Assembly: GCF_002994745.2 (NCBI RefSeq)
Contig: NC_037092.1
Span: 68,733,823-68,797,822, forward strand
Length of the DNA: 64,000 nucleotides
Direction of reading: 5' to 3'
Origin: Rosa chinensis
Lineage: Eukaryota; Streptophyta; Magnoliopsida; Rosales; Rosaceae
In this document: piece by piece, positions 21,921-34,251 of the stretch
How positions within the stretch are numbered: position 1 is the first letter of the stretch
How the letters are laid out: each line of letters opens with the position of its first letter
Translations under genes and position numbers: made by a program
The notes under the pieces: generated by a model
What the model was told of the DNA's origin: nothing
The model's database searches: none
What the model saw: the letters and a program-made list of their open reading frames with translations, nothing else

Positions 21921-21935
21921 GAATTTGTTGTAGTG

Positions 21936-22583
21936 AAATGAACAATTGGGATAAAGCACAGCTTTTTGGAGGGAAGTTTTTACATGTCAAGTGTTTAGCT
22001 CACATAGTTAACATAATTGTGAGGTCTAGACTTCACTTGCTGGATAAGTCTGTGGCTTCCATTAGAAATGCAGTGAGATATGTAAAAATTTCATACACTA
22101 GATTAGATAATTTCAGGGCCTGTGTTGAAAAAGAAGATGTGGAGTGCAAAAGAATATGTGTCTTGAATGTGCCAACAAGGTGGAGTTCCACCTATATTAC
22201 GTTGGACACTAGATTGGAGCTCAAACAAGCATTTGATAGGCTGGCTGAAGATGAGGACTCCAAGTATAATGGTTATTTTGATGAAGAGGAGGTTCTAAGG
22301 ATGAACTAGGTGAAGATGGTGATTATGTGGAGGTGCAACAATGTCCAAAGTGTCTAGGAAGAGGGTAGGGCCTCCAATGGAATCAGATTGGGACAAGGCA
22401 GGAATTTTTGTGAAGTTTCTCAGCGTTTTCTATGAAACAAACCTTAAGAGTGAGTGCTACAAACCATCCAACCTCACCAAAAGCATTCCATGCATAGTTG
22501 GCATCCATGCTAAGATCGAAGAACTGTTTTGCCAACCATTCAAGTCTGGTGAGATTGTGGAGTTCTTGGTTAAATTGTTCTAA
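21936..22583 (+). pseudogene. hAT transposase pseudogene, middle part after the CACTA insertion
   Basis: It continues the frame broken at 16826: NNWDKAQLFGGKFLHVKCLA followed by HIVNIIVR, the RNAVRYV segment, CVLNVPTRWSSTY (the conserved D-V-P-T-R-W-N/S-S-T hAT block, about 22160-22195), and after a frameshift near 22308, GPPMESDWDKAGIFVKFLS (about 22370-22430). It stops at 22583 without the hATC dimerisation domain, so the transposase is truncated as well as interrupted. Confidence 0.85.
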
Positions 22584-23379
22584 TTCTGTGTATCTTTACA
22601 TTCATTCATAATAAATACACTAATGAGGGACGGGCGGTGGGCTCCCGGTTGTAATGGTCCCCTTCGGGGTTGTGTGGGTGCCTTGGTACGTGCCCCTTTC
22701 AGACCGTTACAGATGAGCTAATATCGCCTAATCCTCATATATTAGTTTTTTTTTTAAAAAAAAAAAAGAAAAAAAAAGAAGAAGAAGAAGAAAGAAGAAT
22801 GAACAAGAAACTGCTTCAAAGGCATCAAAGAGTGCAAAAACATTAACAGCTACTGATGCATCAAGATCAGCAAAAAAATTGATCTCAGGTTTGTTTTACT
22901 GTGAAAATATTACTATGAGGTGTTCTGTGAGTTACTGATTTCATATGTCAGATTTTCAGTTGGTATGCAAATCTGGTATACTTTTGTTGAATCTGGTATG
23001 CATTGTTGAATCTTTTATTTGCAATTCTATAAAGTTTGATTGTTGAATCTGGTATGAATTGTAAAGTTGGTATATATGCATTTCTTGTCAACTTTGGTTG
23101 TTACTTGGTATCCATTGTAAGGTTGGTCAAGTTGCATTTTGCATAGTGCATATCTGTTGGAATAAATAAGGCATCCGAACATTTTTTTTGCACAGTGCAT
23201 ATCTGTTGCATATATGCATAGTGCATATATATTGCATTTTGCATTTTTCTGTTGAAAAAAAAAATGCTTCAGAACGTCTTTATTTGAGTTCAGAATCGAT
23301 TTCATTATAATTCTTGTAAGTCTGGAAATGTTGCATATCAATGGAGACCTCCCCCGATGAAAATTTTTGTCATCCCTAT
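22584..23379. other. Intergenic, low-complexity and unassigned
   Basis: It holds a G/C-rich block at 22620-22735, an (AAG)n-like A-rich tract at 22750-22800, and locally repeated TTGAATCTGGTATG and GCATAGTGCATATCTGTTG units (22970-23235). No gene is supported. Confidence 0.4.
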
Positions 23380-23840
23380 CACGCGTTCAAAAAGTATTGT
23401 TGAATTCTTATATGCTTAGTGAAGTGTTTCTTCTAAGACACGCTTTGGAATATGCCTACAGAGCAACATAGACTATGATACGAAAAAAAGACCGTAACCT
23501 ATATATGAAATTGGGGCCAACTCGAAGACTTGAGCATGCAGGAGGTAGCTAGGAAGTATCTAGGAAGCAATTTCAGAGTAGGGAAAGCCATGATGCATGA
23601 CAATATAGCCTGAAATTAGGAAGCTAGCTCATACTTGATTTAACTAATAACTTCTGCGGACCGCGTAGAGTTTCTAGCAAGATAGGCACATTAAGTGCCT
23701 TAGCTAACTCCTCGATCTCGTCCGTCTCTCTCTTGCTTTCCCAGTTGTTACTCAAACTCAAACTGACGAGTAACGACATTATAACTGTCCCACGCGCTTT
23801 GGGTCTACTCTAGCGTGCACGTCGTCATTGGCGTTAACGT
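23380..23840 (+). promoter_or_regulatory. Distal upstream module of ZAT copy 3
   Basis: GCGTTCAAAAAGTATTG, TTCTTATATGCTTAGTGAAG, GGGAAAGCCATGATGCATG, CGGACCGCGTAGAG, ATAACTGTCCCACGCGC: the same order as in the other units. TTGAATTCTTATATGC links it best to copies 1 and 2. Confidence 0.6.
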
Positions 23841-23984
23841 TGCTAGTAATGTCAAAATGGATAGGAAGGGACTAACCACATAATAGAGAGGGGCAAAGTA
23901 CAAGCTAGTTCACTTTGCCACGCGCCATAGATGCAGGTGGGCTTGGACGCCGCCTATTCTGATTTATTCTCTCTAGAACAGTCG

Positions 23985-24361
23985 GAACGTTCAAACTTCA
24001 AGGGGTTTAGGCTGCCTCTAACACTCGCTCTAGCAATGTGGTGGCCACAGTAACACATTCCCATTCGAAAACAAAATTATTACAATAATACAGAACGTAC
24101 CCTTCACATGACTTACTTCCCAAGTCTTCAAGGGCAAACCCGTACACGTCGTTGCTACTTTCTTCGTACGCTACTAGTCATAGCTTGGCTGCCTATATAT
24201 ACCAAATCTCTAACTGACTTCCCTTCATTCCTAAGCTCACTGAGTAATAACGGTATCTCAAACACACAGAGCTTACTTCCTTACTTTCGCTCCCGATACT
24301 GGTCAGTCGTATTTCATCTCGAAAGCTAATCAAACTCGAAACTCCACAAACCAGCTTGGCC
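23985..24361 (+). promoter_or_regulatory. Proximal promoter and 5' UTR of ZAT copy 3, reduced
   Basis: GAACGTTC at 23985-23992 and the CCAAGTCTTCAAGGGC block near 24119 are kept, and a TATATATA box is at about 24194-24201. The TGACGC..CGTGG module of copies 1, 2 and 4 is not recognisable; the matching place (about 24045-24065) reads GCAATGTGGTGGCCACAG. This copy may therefore respond differently. Confidence 0.6.
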
Positions 24362-24877
24362 ATGAAAAGAGGCAGAGAAGATGAGCAGACCATGGACTTG
24401 GTTGGTTGCTTGATGCTGCTATCCAAAGTTGGCCAAAATGATTCGTCCCCAATCAAAAAACAAAAGACCTCTGACCGTGCCTTTGTTTGCAAGACATGTA
24501 ATCGCGAGTTCTCATCGTTCCAAGCCCTCGGAGGCCACAGAGCGAGCCATAACAAGCCGAAACTAATGGCCGGCGGAGCCACAGACCTTTCACAGCTTGC
24601 TCAGTTGGCGCCTATCTCACCGGCAAAGCCCAAGACCCACGAGTGCCCTGTCTGTGGGCTTGAATTCGCAATCGGGCAAGCGCTTGGAGGACACATGAGG
24701 AGACATAGGGACGTTATGAATTCTGCTTCTGCCGATCGAGTTCGGGCAGCAGCCGTGCCCGTGTTGAAGAAATCCAATAGTAGCAAAAGGGTGTCGTGCT
24801 TCAATCTGGATTTGAATTTGGCACCACCCGGATATCAACATCACTACGATTTAACGAAGTTGCAGTTGATCTTTTAA
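24362..24877 (+). CDS. C2H2 zinc-finger repressor, ZAT11/ZAT18-like, copy 3
   Basis: Intronless, 171 residues from the ATG at 24362. A longer frame from 24356 would need a TTG start and is not used; the GCCATGAAAAG context is shared by the paralogues. Fingers CKTC..QALGGHRASH and CPVC..QALGGHMRRH are intact, with MKRGRE, the leucine-rich stretch (MDLVGCLMLL, where copies 1 and 2 have LDLVSC) and FNLDLNLAPPG near the C-terminus. Predicted nuclear repressor, like its neighbours. It groups with copies 1 and 2 by linker length and by the YDLTKLQLI tail. Confidence 0.93.
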   Translation: MKRGREDEQTMDLVGCLMLLSKVGQNDSSPIKKQKTSDRAFVCKTCNREFSSFQALGGHRASHNKPKLMAGGATDLSQLAQLAPISPAKPKTHECPVCGLEFAIGQALGGHMRRHRDVMNSASADRVRAAAVPVLKKSNSSKRVSCFNLDLNLAPPGYQHHYDLTKLQLIF

Positions 24878-25214
24878 TAGTGTCTTGTGCATATTGTATC
24901 ATTAATGTCCTCCGATCAGGTTAGATGTGAATTTCTATAGTCAGGAATTCTTTATTCGGTTGTCTACTATTCATATAAATTTAGAGAGGAATGGGTTAGT
25001 TTGTATTCTCCAATTTTTTATATTTTATTTATTTTTATGTAACTGATTTTGTTCTTCATTTTGTTAGATATTTTTCACTCACTGCTCAATTTTTAAAAAT
25101 TCAGTTTATCCCACACAAAAAAAAAAAAAAAATCTCTAATATTGTTTAGCGTAACAGCAAGAAACTGAGCTGATGACTTGAAAATATTTAACCAAAGTAT
25201 ATAGATGTATACTA
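24878..25214. other. 3' flank of ZAT copy 3
   Basis: Paralogous 3' sequence (GGTTAGATGTGAATTTCTATAG, TTCTCCAATTTTTTA), a short poly(A) tract near 25120, then unique sequence up to the retroposon. Confidence 0.5.
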
Positions 25215-25232
25215 TATTGAGAGGACAAAGAT

Positions 25233-26194
25233 TTTTTTTTTTTTGAGAAACCCAAGGGGGACGTCAATCCATTAAATGTAAATGTAGGTATTACAAAATG
25301 ACTCACCGGATCTCCTGGCTACGATAGAATTGAGCCATGAATAGAAACCCTAAAGTAAAAACCTAGAGATTCTAACATAATGTTACCTTAGAGTGAAGCT
25401 CTAAGTAACCAGTGACCAGCAACCTGACACTACTTGAGAATGCCCCGAACACAGTCAAAGGCATACTCCAATAAATTGAGAGCCCAATACACCTAGTCCC
25501 CAATCCACCTGGATCCCAAATACGGGCCCAAAAGTGAGCGGGCCTAACCAACACAGCCCACCCTAAACCACTAGGCCCTAGAGCAGCCCATGACACCAGA
25601 AAGTCGGACCAAGCCCAAGCCCCTGAAGGAATAGTCAGGGCACCCAGACCACCAGCCCGACGCCGCCGCACTAAGTCAGTCCACCGTCGGAGTACACCAT
25701 CTCCATCACCCGCCGCGGCTTTCGTCCTCACCGGGTAATTGTCGCTTCCTAGAACTCGGAGCCACCACCAGCCCACGAAGATGGCCGATCATGGAACCAA
25801 TAGAGGAACACCATGAGGCCAGACAGCCCAAAGCACTGCCGCCGTCATAGACCGGATCAGACCCAGCCACCACTTGCTAGAACTCGGATCCCATGTCTGG
25901 TTTGGGTCTACCAGACCACGGTGCCGCCCATCACCATCGCTACGACAGAGACAAGCACTAGCACCGGCAAAACCGGAAGGGGGTAAATCCCTTTGCCAAG
26001 CCAACGAGATTATGGTGCAGCAACCAGAAGGTTGAAAAGGGGAGATCCACGAATCCACAGGGCTCGCCAGCCAGAGACTGCGAACACCAGCGTCGCAAGC
26101 TAAGGAAATCGGACGGCAAAACCCTAGGGTTAGCCGTCGCAGAGAGGAGAGAGCGAGAACTCCCATAGCAGGTACTGTTCTATCTGGGGTCTTC
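25233..26194 (-). mobile_element. Polyadenylated retroposon, minus strand, with 18-bp target duplication
   Basis: Target duplication TATTGAGAGGACAAAGAT at 25215-25232 and 26195-26212 is perfect. On the minus strand the insert starts near GACCCCAGATAGAACAG, contains CTAACCCTAGGGTTTTGCC, and ends TTGGGTTTCTCAAAAAAA (T run at 25232-25244 on +). Two minus frames (26166-25789 and 25776-25372) are Trp/Leu/Ser-rich without a known domain and may be one frame broken. It resembles the inserts at 9625-10765 and 34912-35985. Non-autonomous LINE-type mobilisation is inferred. It lies about 350 bp after the stop of ZAT copy 3, antisense to it. Confidence 0.85.
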
Positions 26195-26212
26195 TATTGA
26201 GAGGACAAAGAT

Positions 26213-26789
26213 AAGAAAGAACCCAACCAAAACTGATACTAAATAAGTTACCAAAAAGAAATAAAACCTAAATCCCGAGCTACATAAAAAGCATTACAAT
26301 AATCCTCGTAGAGTACATTCTGAATGAATAATTGAAAAGAAAACATAAGAGAAGAAGTTTGTCACAACACATGCCAAATAACTAGACTACCGATATTTTT
26401 CTTATTGACTAAAAAGACAAAGAGGTTGACAATAACAAGAAGCGGTGTTAAAGTATAGCTAATTCCGTTGTTTCTCTTTCTGTACTGGGAGAAATAATAT
26501 TTTGGAAAAAAAGAAGTATTAAACCTTTCTTATGCTATTTCATCTCAAAAAAAAAAAACCTTTCTTATGCTATGAGTTATATCTAGTTAAAAGAAATTAA
26601 GAAGAAAAACAGAAAAGAAAAAAGGAATCAACAGTCAAAGGGAATAAAAACTGAAAAGAAGAAAAAGAAATTCCAATGGGAGAGTACCAAGTTTCAAACT
26701 TGGGTCACTTCGAATTAAAATCAAAATCCTAAGCCAACAGCGTTATACCAAACTATCAGTAGATTCAACATGTACTAATGATTTTGTAT
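26213..26789. other. Intergenic, AT-rich, nothing assigned
   Basis: Contains a local repeat CCTTTCTTATGCTAT at about 26525 and 26560. No gene supported. Confidence 0.4.
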
Positions 26790-26798
26790 TAAAATTTT

Positions 26799-28529
26799 GG
26801 GTTTTTTACTTCAACAGTGTCTGAACTCTTCGAGGACTTTTGAAATGATACCTGAACTTTCAAAGTTATCAATGTGATACCTGGACTCATTTTTTCGTAT
26901 CAACGTCATACCTACAGTCAATTTTCGTCACGGAACCGTTAATATGACCACGTGTCCGGCACGTGAGGCACAAAATAATAGTAAAAATACTAATTTACCC
27001 TCAAAAGTATTTTTTTTTTTTATTCTTTATTTTTTGCTTTCTTTCTTTCTTGTTTTTCTTTTTCAACTTCTTCTTCTTCCCTCTGCTTTGTCCCCCGATT
27101 TGAAGCAAAGTCTCTGGTCCAAATGCTAATTAAGGCTCATTTTTGCTCATTTTTGGCTTCGGCAAAACCCAGATTGCTTATTTGCTTATTTGGGGCTTTC
27201 TTCTATTCACCATTTTTGCTGATCCCTTCAGCTTCTACTATTGTGATGATTTCGTAAAGTCTGGCTTGCAAAATTCTAGTTTGTGTTAAAATTGACTGAA
27301 TTTCAGCGGACCCGACCCGTTTAGATCCACTCTCCTGTCTTTTGAAGGTCTTCTGCAGTCAACCAAAGTGGCTCCGTCGTCGGTCCCTGACCAACCGGAA
27401 TGGGCGGTGCCAACTGTTTCACCCCTCAGTCGAGCGGCTAAACGGTGAAGATCGTCCTGTGATACAAATTTGCACAAATCTTAGCTGTTGAGGAAGAAAA
27501 ACCAGATGGAAATGCGTAATTTTCAGACCAGAAATCAAATAAGATAATGAAAAAGAGAGTATGTACCAGTGAGCGAAGATCGGAAGCATTATCTCTGGTT
27601 AGCTTCAACGAAACCGCGCCGACTGATCGGCGACCATATCTACCACATTGTTAACCTCGTCGCTGCTGGTAGAGCTCGCAGTTGGCGGAGGAGGCGTCAA
27701 ACCCCACGGCACTACCTGATTATCTCTGTCCTCATCAAAATCAATATCGTCGTCGTCATCATCATAATCAGAGTCATCGAGGTAGCCATATCGATCTAGC
27801 TGAGTTCGATGTGGTTGTTGTGCAGGTAGTGCTTGGAAATGGTTGAGTGGTTGAGAGAGAAGGTGAGATCTGATCTGAGGCCATGGCTTCTTTTTTACTG
27901 TTGGGACTGAAGCAGCTAAAAACATTAACCTGCAAATCTCACACTAAGAACTAACACCACAACACCTATCCATTTCTTTTTTCTCTGCAAGCACCGCCAC
28001 TCACCCTAATATTCATTCTCTCCTTGGAAACACAAAGCCACCAGATCTATCCATTCATTTTCCTACCTCTGACCACCGAAGCCACCACTTCCCCATGACC
28101 ATGGGCTACCTATTGATTCAAGACCAGGGTGAGAAGGAGATGATCATGGTTCTTCCCTGTTGCATGAAGAAATTCTTCAGATTTGCTCAACGCCCTTAAT
28201 TAGCATTTGGACCAGAGACTTTGCTTCAAATCAAGGGGACAAAGCAGAGGGAAGAAGAAGCTGAAAAAGAAAAACAAGAAAGAAAGAAAGCAAAAAAATA
28301 AAGAATAAAAAATATATATACTTTTGAGGGTAAATTAGTCTCTTTACTATTATTTTGTCTCTCACGTGCTGGACACGTGGTCATATTAACGGTTTCGTGA
28401 CGAAAATTGACTGTAGGTATGACGTTGATACGAAAAAATGAGTCCAGGTATCACATTGATAACTTTGAAAGTTCAGGTATCATTTCAAAAGTCCTCGAAG
28501 AGTTCAGACACTGTTGAAGTAAAAAACCC
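26799..28529. mobile_element. Pack-MULE-like element with long inverted ends
   Basis: Inverted ends GGGTTTTTTACTTCAACAG, with arms of about 340 bp (26799-27140 and 28190-28529), both containing ACCACGTGTCC, TACCTACAGTCAATTTTCG and AGCAAAGTCTCTGGTCC. Perfect 9-bp target duplication TAAAATTTT at 26790-26798 and 28530-28538. The interior carries a coding-like segment described separately. The high arm similarity suggests moderate age. Confidence 0.94.
27286..27925 (-). pseudogene. Coding-like fragment captured in the MULE, unidentified
   Basis: A minus frame from 27925 runs about 106 codons and includes a Gln/His-rich part, an acidic run (YLDDSDYDDDDDDIDFDED), PPPPTASSTSSDEVNNVV and VADQSARFR. 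After a one-base frame change it could continue SLKLTRDNASDLRSL up to a GT donor-like site near 27566. A second minus frame (27477-27286) starts CKFVSQDDLHRLAARLRGET. The composition looks like real protein from one host gene with an intron. I do not recognise the family and no function is proposed. Confidence 0.4.
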
Positions 28530-28538
28530 TAAAATTTT

Positions 28539-28789
28539 AGGTTGTGCTGAACTGTGAGTAGAGACGCCAATGTTAACAACGTGCCAGGTGCACTGCAACA
28601 TTTTAGGAAAATGTCGACCAAATTCACGGTAAAAAGTGGGAATACGGGGAAAAAGAATGTCTAGCGCTCAACAAACTCGTGCGAGATGAACAATATTAAT
28701 TTATTCGTCTTTCTTAATTGTTCAATGCTTGAGCACAAGAAAATGGAAGGCTACCGAGTACAGGCCTAGCCTCCTTCACCACAAGTCTG
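28539..28789. other. Intergenic
   Basis: No feature seen. Confidence 0.4.
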
Positions 28790-29130
28790 ACATGATATGC
28801 ATGCAAAATCTAGAACATGCATGATGCAGCGAAAAGTACTTCAAGACTGAATCGATCAAAGAAATAAATAATTAATCGCCGATTAAGGTAGCATATTACG
28901 CATCATTCCGATTCCGTACTCTCTTGAGCATAGATTAGAATAGGAAAGTTCTACGACAGTTGTTATAAGATTATGTCTAATCTTTGACCAAATTTCAGGT
29001 TGGTTTGTCTAACAGATTATGAAGAGAAAAGGGTATGGAACTTTAAACAATGGAAAGTTCTGTAGTCTGCAGATATCTAGGATGGTGTAAACTGTATTGA
29101 TGTACGATGGACAGATTTTGGAATACTTCT
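28790..29130. repeat. Duplicated far-upstream block of ZAT unit 4
   Basis: GATATGCATGCAAAATCTAG, GGAAAGTTCTACGACAG, TTATGTCTAATCTTTGACC and CAAATTTCAGGTTGG match 863-1130 and 8575-8760. It lies about 5.4 kb before copy 4; the extra distance is explained by insertions. Confidence 0.6.
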
Positions 29131-29770
29131 TTTCGCTTCTTTTTTAATTTTTTTTGTAGGGGGTGGATAAAAGAAGCCGGCACAATAATTTTCTTTACTC
29201 GCTTAGTTGTTTGTTAACACAGTTTATCGAATATCTTGCTTTGTTTTCAACACGCATCTATTGTCTAGCGTTATCCTTCTTTACACGACTTAAGTATGAT
29301 GCCGTGTCGAGCACATAGATCTAAACTTCAGTAAATGTCGATCATTTCCCTCTCAGGATCGGCCATTACATATTAATTTGGTGAATGAATTCATTAACAT
29401 TTTGAAACAACTACTTTTTGGTTTATTGGCGAGGGCAATAAACCTCTCCGTCCTATATGAGATTTCCAACAACCTCTTTTAGGACTTCCAGTGAGGTTTC
29501 ATAAACCTCTATTGCCCCTCAATAAATATCTATTGGGAGGCAATATAAGTTTATTGTCCCTCTATTGGGAGGCAATAAATGTCTATTGGGGGGCAATAAA
29601 TCTTTCCGGTGACTTATGAGATCTCCAACCACCTCTTTGAGACCTCTGACAAGGTTTTTAGAGAAGTCCGGTGGATGGCAGAAGGTGATCGGATTCCGGC
29701 GACCGGTGATGGAAATCCGGCTATTGTTGGTAGGATTTCTGTGACCGAACTCCGGTGAAGTCTCCTATGG
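29131..29770. other. Intergenic with local CAATAAA-type repeats
   Basis: 29420-29610 has repeated units such as CTATTGGGAGGCAATA and GGCAATAAACCTCT in both orientations, like subterminal repeats of a transposon whose ends I could not define. 29610-29770 is CCGG-rich (TCCGGCGACCGG). Confidence 0.4.
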
Positions 29771-31642
<1,872 letters not shown>

Positions 31643-31678
<36 letters not shown>

Positions 31679-31679
31679 T
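31643..31679. repeat. (TA)n(GA)n microsatellite
   Basis: Right half of the compound repeat interrupted by the MULE. Confidence 0.85.
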
Positions 31680-32374
31680 AAAGGACTGAGGGTAAAAAAA
31701 AGGGTGAGGGTAAAATAGTCTCAAAAATAAATAAATAAAATATAAAAAAAACATATTTGGGTATTAGGGAAGACCTTATTAAAGTCTTCATAGGTAAGGA
31801 GGAATTAAAAAAATTTAATGGGGTAAGTGGGAAAAAAATCCCTAGAATTAGGGTAAATGGACAAAAATTCTTTTTTAAATACTCTTGTGATACGCGTGGA
31901 ATGCGATGCTGAATTGATGAAAGAGAGTAAAACAAATACAAATACAAATTTCATCAGTAACCTTCTTCATCTCAAGTTTCTAAAGCAACTTGACTATTAT
32001 ATATATACATGGAGAATCAAGAGAGGAACTCCTTAAACTTGAAAAGTGAGGGTGTTTTTATTTTTAGCATGTATTTTAACAATCAAACCACTCATTCTCT
32101 AGTAACCTACACACAAATGAATCCTACAAAAAAATTAGTCAAATCGGAAAATGTTTAACTATTTGATTAGCACAATGTTCGTTTTAATTTTATCTAACAG
32201 ATTACATTTGTTTACACAATTTTGAATGACCAAATGATTATGGATTGTAGACATTATTCTTGCATATAGGAATCTAAATAATCAACGGTTAATTAGATCA
32301 TTGAATTAGATCACATACTTGTATAAAGTAATAAAAATTCTCAAATTCTTGATACAAGAAGGTGCTCTCTAGAA
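31680..32374. other. Intergenic, AT-rich
   Basis: No gene or element edge identified. Confidence 0.4.
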
Positions 32375-32745
32375 CGGGTCTCTCTCTGTATATATTGTAA
32401 GACACACGCTAAGCTAGTACATATACATCTGACGCGCATAGGAAAATAGTACTAACCCACATAATTTATGATATGAACAAAGACATGCGGTACCACAGTT
32501 GATAAGTATATACGGTACAGAAGCTAAGAAGAAACGACCCTAATACGAGGAAAGTGTGAGGAAAGAGGCATGGCAAGAACTTATGGTGTGAAACTAGGAA
32601 ACTAGAATCAATCAAGAACATGTATGTTTCCTAGCTCGATGGATCAGTCTTCGTCTCTTTTTTTGCTTTTACAGTTGCTGACTGAAACTCGACCAATAAC
32701 GAAATTATAACTTTACGTTAAAGCGCGTGGGTCATCTTTTCATTG
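32375..32745 (+). promoter_or_regulatory. Distal upstream module of ZAT copy 4, diverged
   Basis: AAGACACACGCTAAGC, GTGAGGAAAGAGGCATGGC, GGTGTGAAACTAGGAAACTAG, CTCGACCAATAACGAAATTATAAC and AAAGCGCGTGGGTC follow the common order. The GGACCGCGTAG box is lost or scrambled. Confidence 0.5.
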
Positions 32746-33780
32746 ATTTTTAGGTGTCGAAATGGAAACATCTTTTCATTTACGACCAATATTGGATAAC
32801 GATTCCTACCCCGTACAGAAAGACTCCGATGGCACATATACAATACAAGCCAGTCATTAGTCCAAGATTGAAGACTCCAAGGGTTCCATCTTGTAGGGCT
32901 AGACTTGACATTTTAGGGTACTATATTGACAAAAATTTTGTTTTCCTTTCAATATTGTGGACAAATTCACTCTCCAAAATTGTGGATATATTCACTTTCC
33001 AACCTTGCACTATTGAGCAATATACGAAGTTGATCTACAGTATAGTGGAAAGAAGGCAAAACTTCGGTCACATGAATCAGCCCCAGAACTTGTGTAGCTA
33101 ATCAATAAAGAATCATAAAGCTGAAAGAGCTGGATACGGCTGGCTAATGTCTAAGTTTCTGATTTAGCCCATGATCGTCCTACCAACCAAACTTCACTAA
33201 TCAAGAAGACTGACTATTTTGATGTTGATGAGAATCAAACTTGGGTAGCCATAATTGTAGCTAAACCAAGCTAGCAACTAGATATGAATCTTTGGAGCTG
33301 TTTAACAATAATTATGAATACTAAAAACAAATCATTCCCATTTTTTCTTCAAATGTTATGTATTTAGATCAGCATAAATCTTTTGAAATTGTGTAGTACA
33401 ATTGTATTGCAAAATTCTCGCTTAGACTAACACTGAGAATTATACACATTCTCAGTAGCTAGGCTAATTGAGTCTCATATATAAGTTGAATATTATATTT
33501 TAAGATGAATTGAAATCACGATAATAATACTTTTCATGAGGGCAGCTCCATATGTCTCCTTCTTTCAAAGGAGAGTATATGATAAAGAAAGAAATTAATG
33601 ATATATGCACAGTGCGTGCAGTTGCCTAGGTAGATTATTTTTGTTGTAACCCAATAAGATGAATCACTATTTTTAACTCCGCTCTTGATAGTTCATTCAT
33701 AGCTAAAAAACTAACTAAAATTAACTGAACTCTCTAATAAAAGTAAATTAAACATTACGTTTTAGTCGTTTTACAATCAT
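32746..33780. other. Intergenic insert in unit 4, nothing identified
   Basis: Unique sequence separates the distal and proximal promoter modules of copy 4; the gap is much longer than in copies 1-3. A 115-codon + frame (32754-33101) has no recognised domain. Confidence 0.4.
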
Positions 33781-33830
33781 ACCGGCCAGGTCCAGAGATT
33801 ACTAGTTTCATCTAGAGTTCCAGACTATCG

Positions 33831-34251
33831 GAACGTTCAAAGCACCCTCTCTGGGTTGGGCTGCCGAAAACGACCGCTTGACGAAGTTACCACCCTCCAA
33901 CGAGGTGACGCAAACGTGGCCCACATTGACAGAGTTAACAAATTAAACTACACAATCCTCCTAATTTTACGATTTATTAAAAAAAAAAGAGTAGTAATTT
34001 TACGATAATACCAATTTCCTTCAGTTTCTTAGTCTCCAAGTCTTTAAGGGCAAATCCGAACACGTCCCTACTTCATCAGTAAGCTACTAATCATACTTAG
34101 CTGCCTATATAGATCACCCTCTAACTCACTTCGTTTCATTCCATGCAAATCTCAGTAACGTGTTCTCTCACAAACACCAAAGCTTAGTTGCTTACTTCCT
34201 TAGGTTCGATTTTCGTTAGATAAACCCGAAACTCCTCCAACCACCTTAGCT
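33831..34251 (+). promoter_or_regulatory. Proximal promoter and 5' UTR of ZAT copy 4
   Basis: GAACGTTC at 33831-33838; GAGGTGACGCAAACGTGGCCC at about 33901-33920; CCAAGTCTTTAAGGGCAAATC near 34035; TATATAGA box at about 34105-34112. Confidence 0.65.

Larger units (their letters stand above)
16827..21935. mobile_element. CACTA (En/Spm-type) element with captured host gene fragments
   Basis: It begins CACTACAACAAAACC and ends GGTTTTGTTGTAGTG-like (TTTGTTGTAGTG), the diagnostic CACTA ends, with a 3-bp target duplication AAA on each side (16824-16826, 21936-21938). Many copies of TGGTCACTAA/TTAGTGACC sit just inside both ends. I find no transposase; instead the interior holds pieces of three host genes, all on the minus strand: pKIWI502-like (21186-21533), HD2 histone deacetylase (19712-20760) and zeaxanthin epoxidase (17682-19490). 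Introns are retained, so capture was at the DNA level. Deleting the element rejoins the hAT frame around ..GK/MNNWDK.., confirming the insertion site. Confidence 0.95.

Noticed and set aside
22620..22735. GC-rich block as a SINE or rRNA fragment
   Set aside because: No polymerase III boxes, no flanking duplication and no rRNA-like text that I could confirm.
24356..24361. Two extra N-terminal residues on ZAT copy 3
   Set aside because: They would need a TTG start; the ATG at 24362 matches the paralogues.
32754..33101. 115-codon + frame upstream of ZAT copy 4
   Set aside because: No recognisable family or conserved counterpart in the other units.
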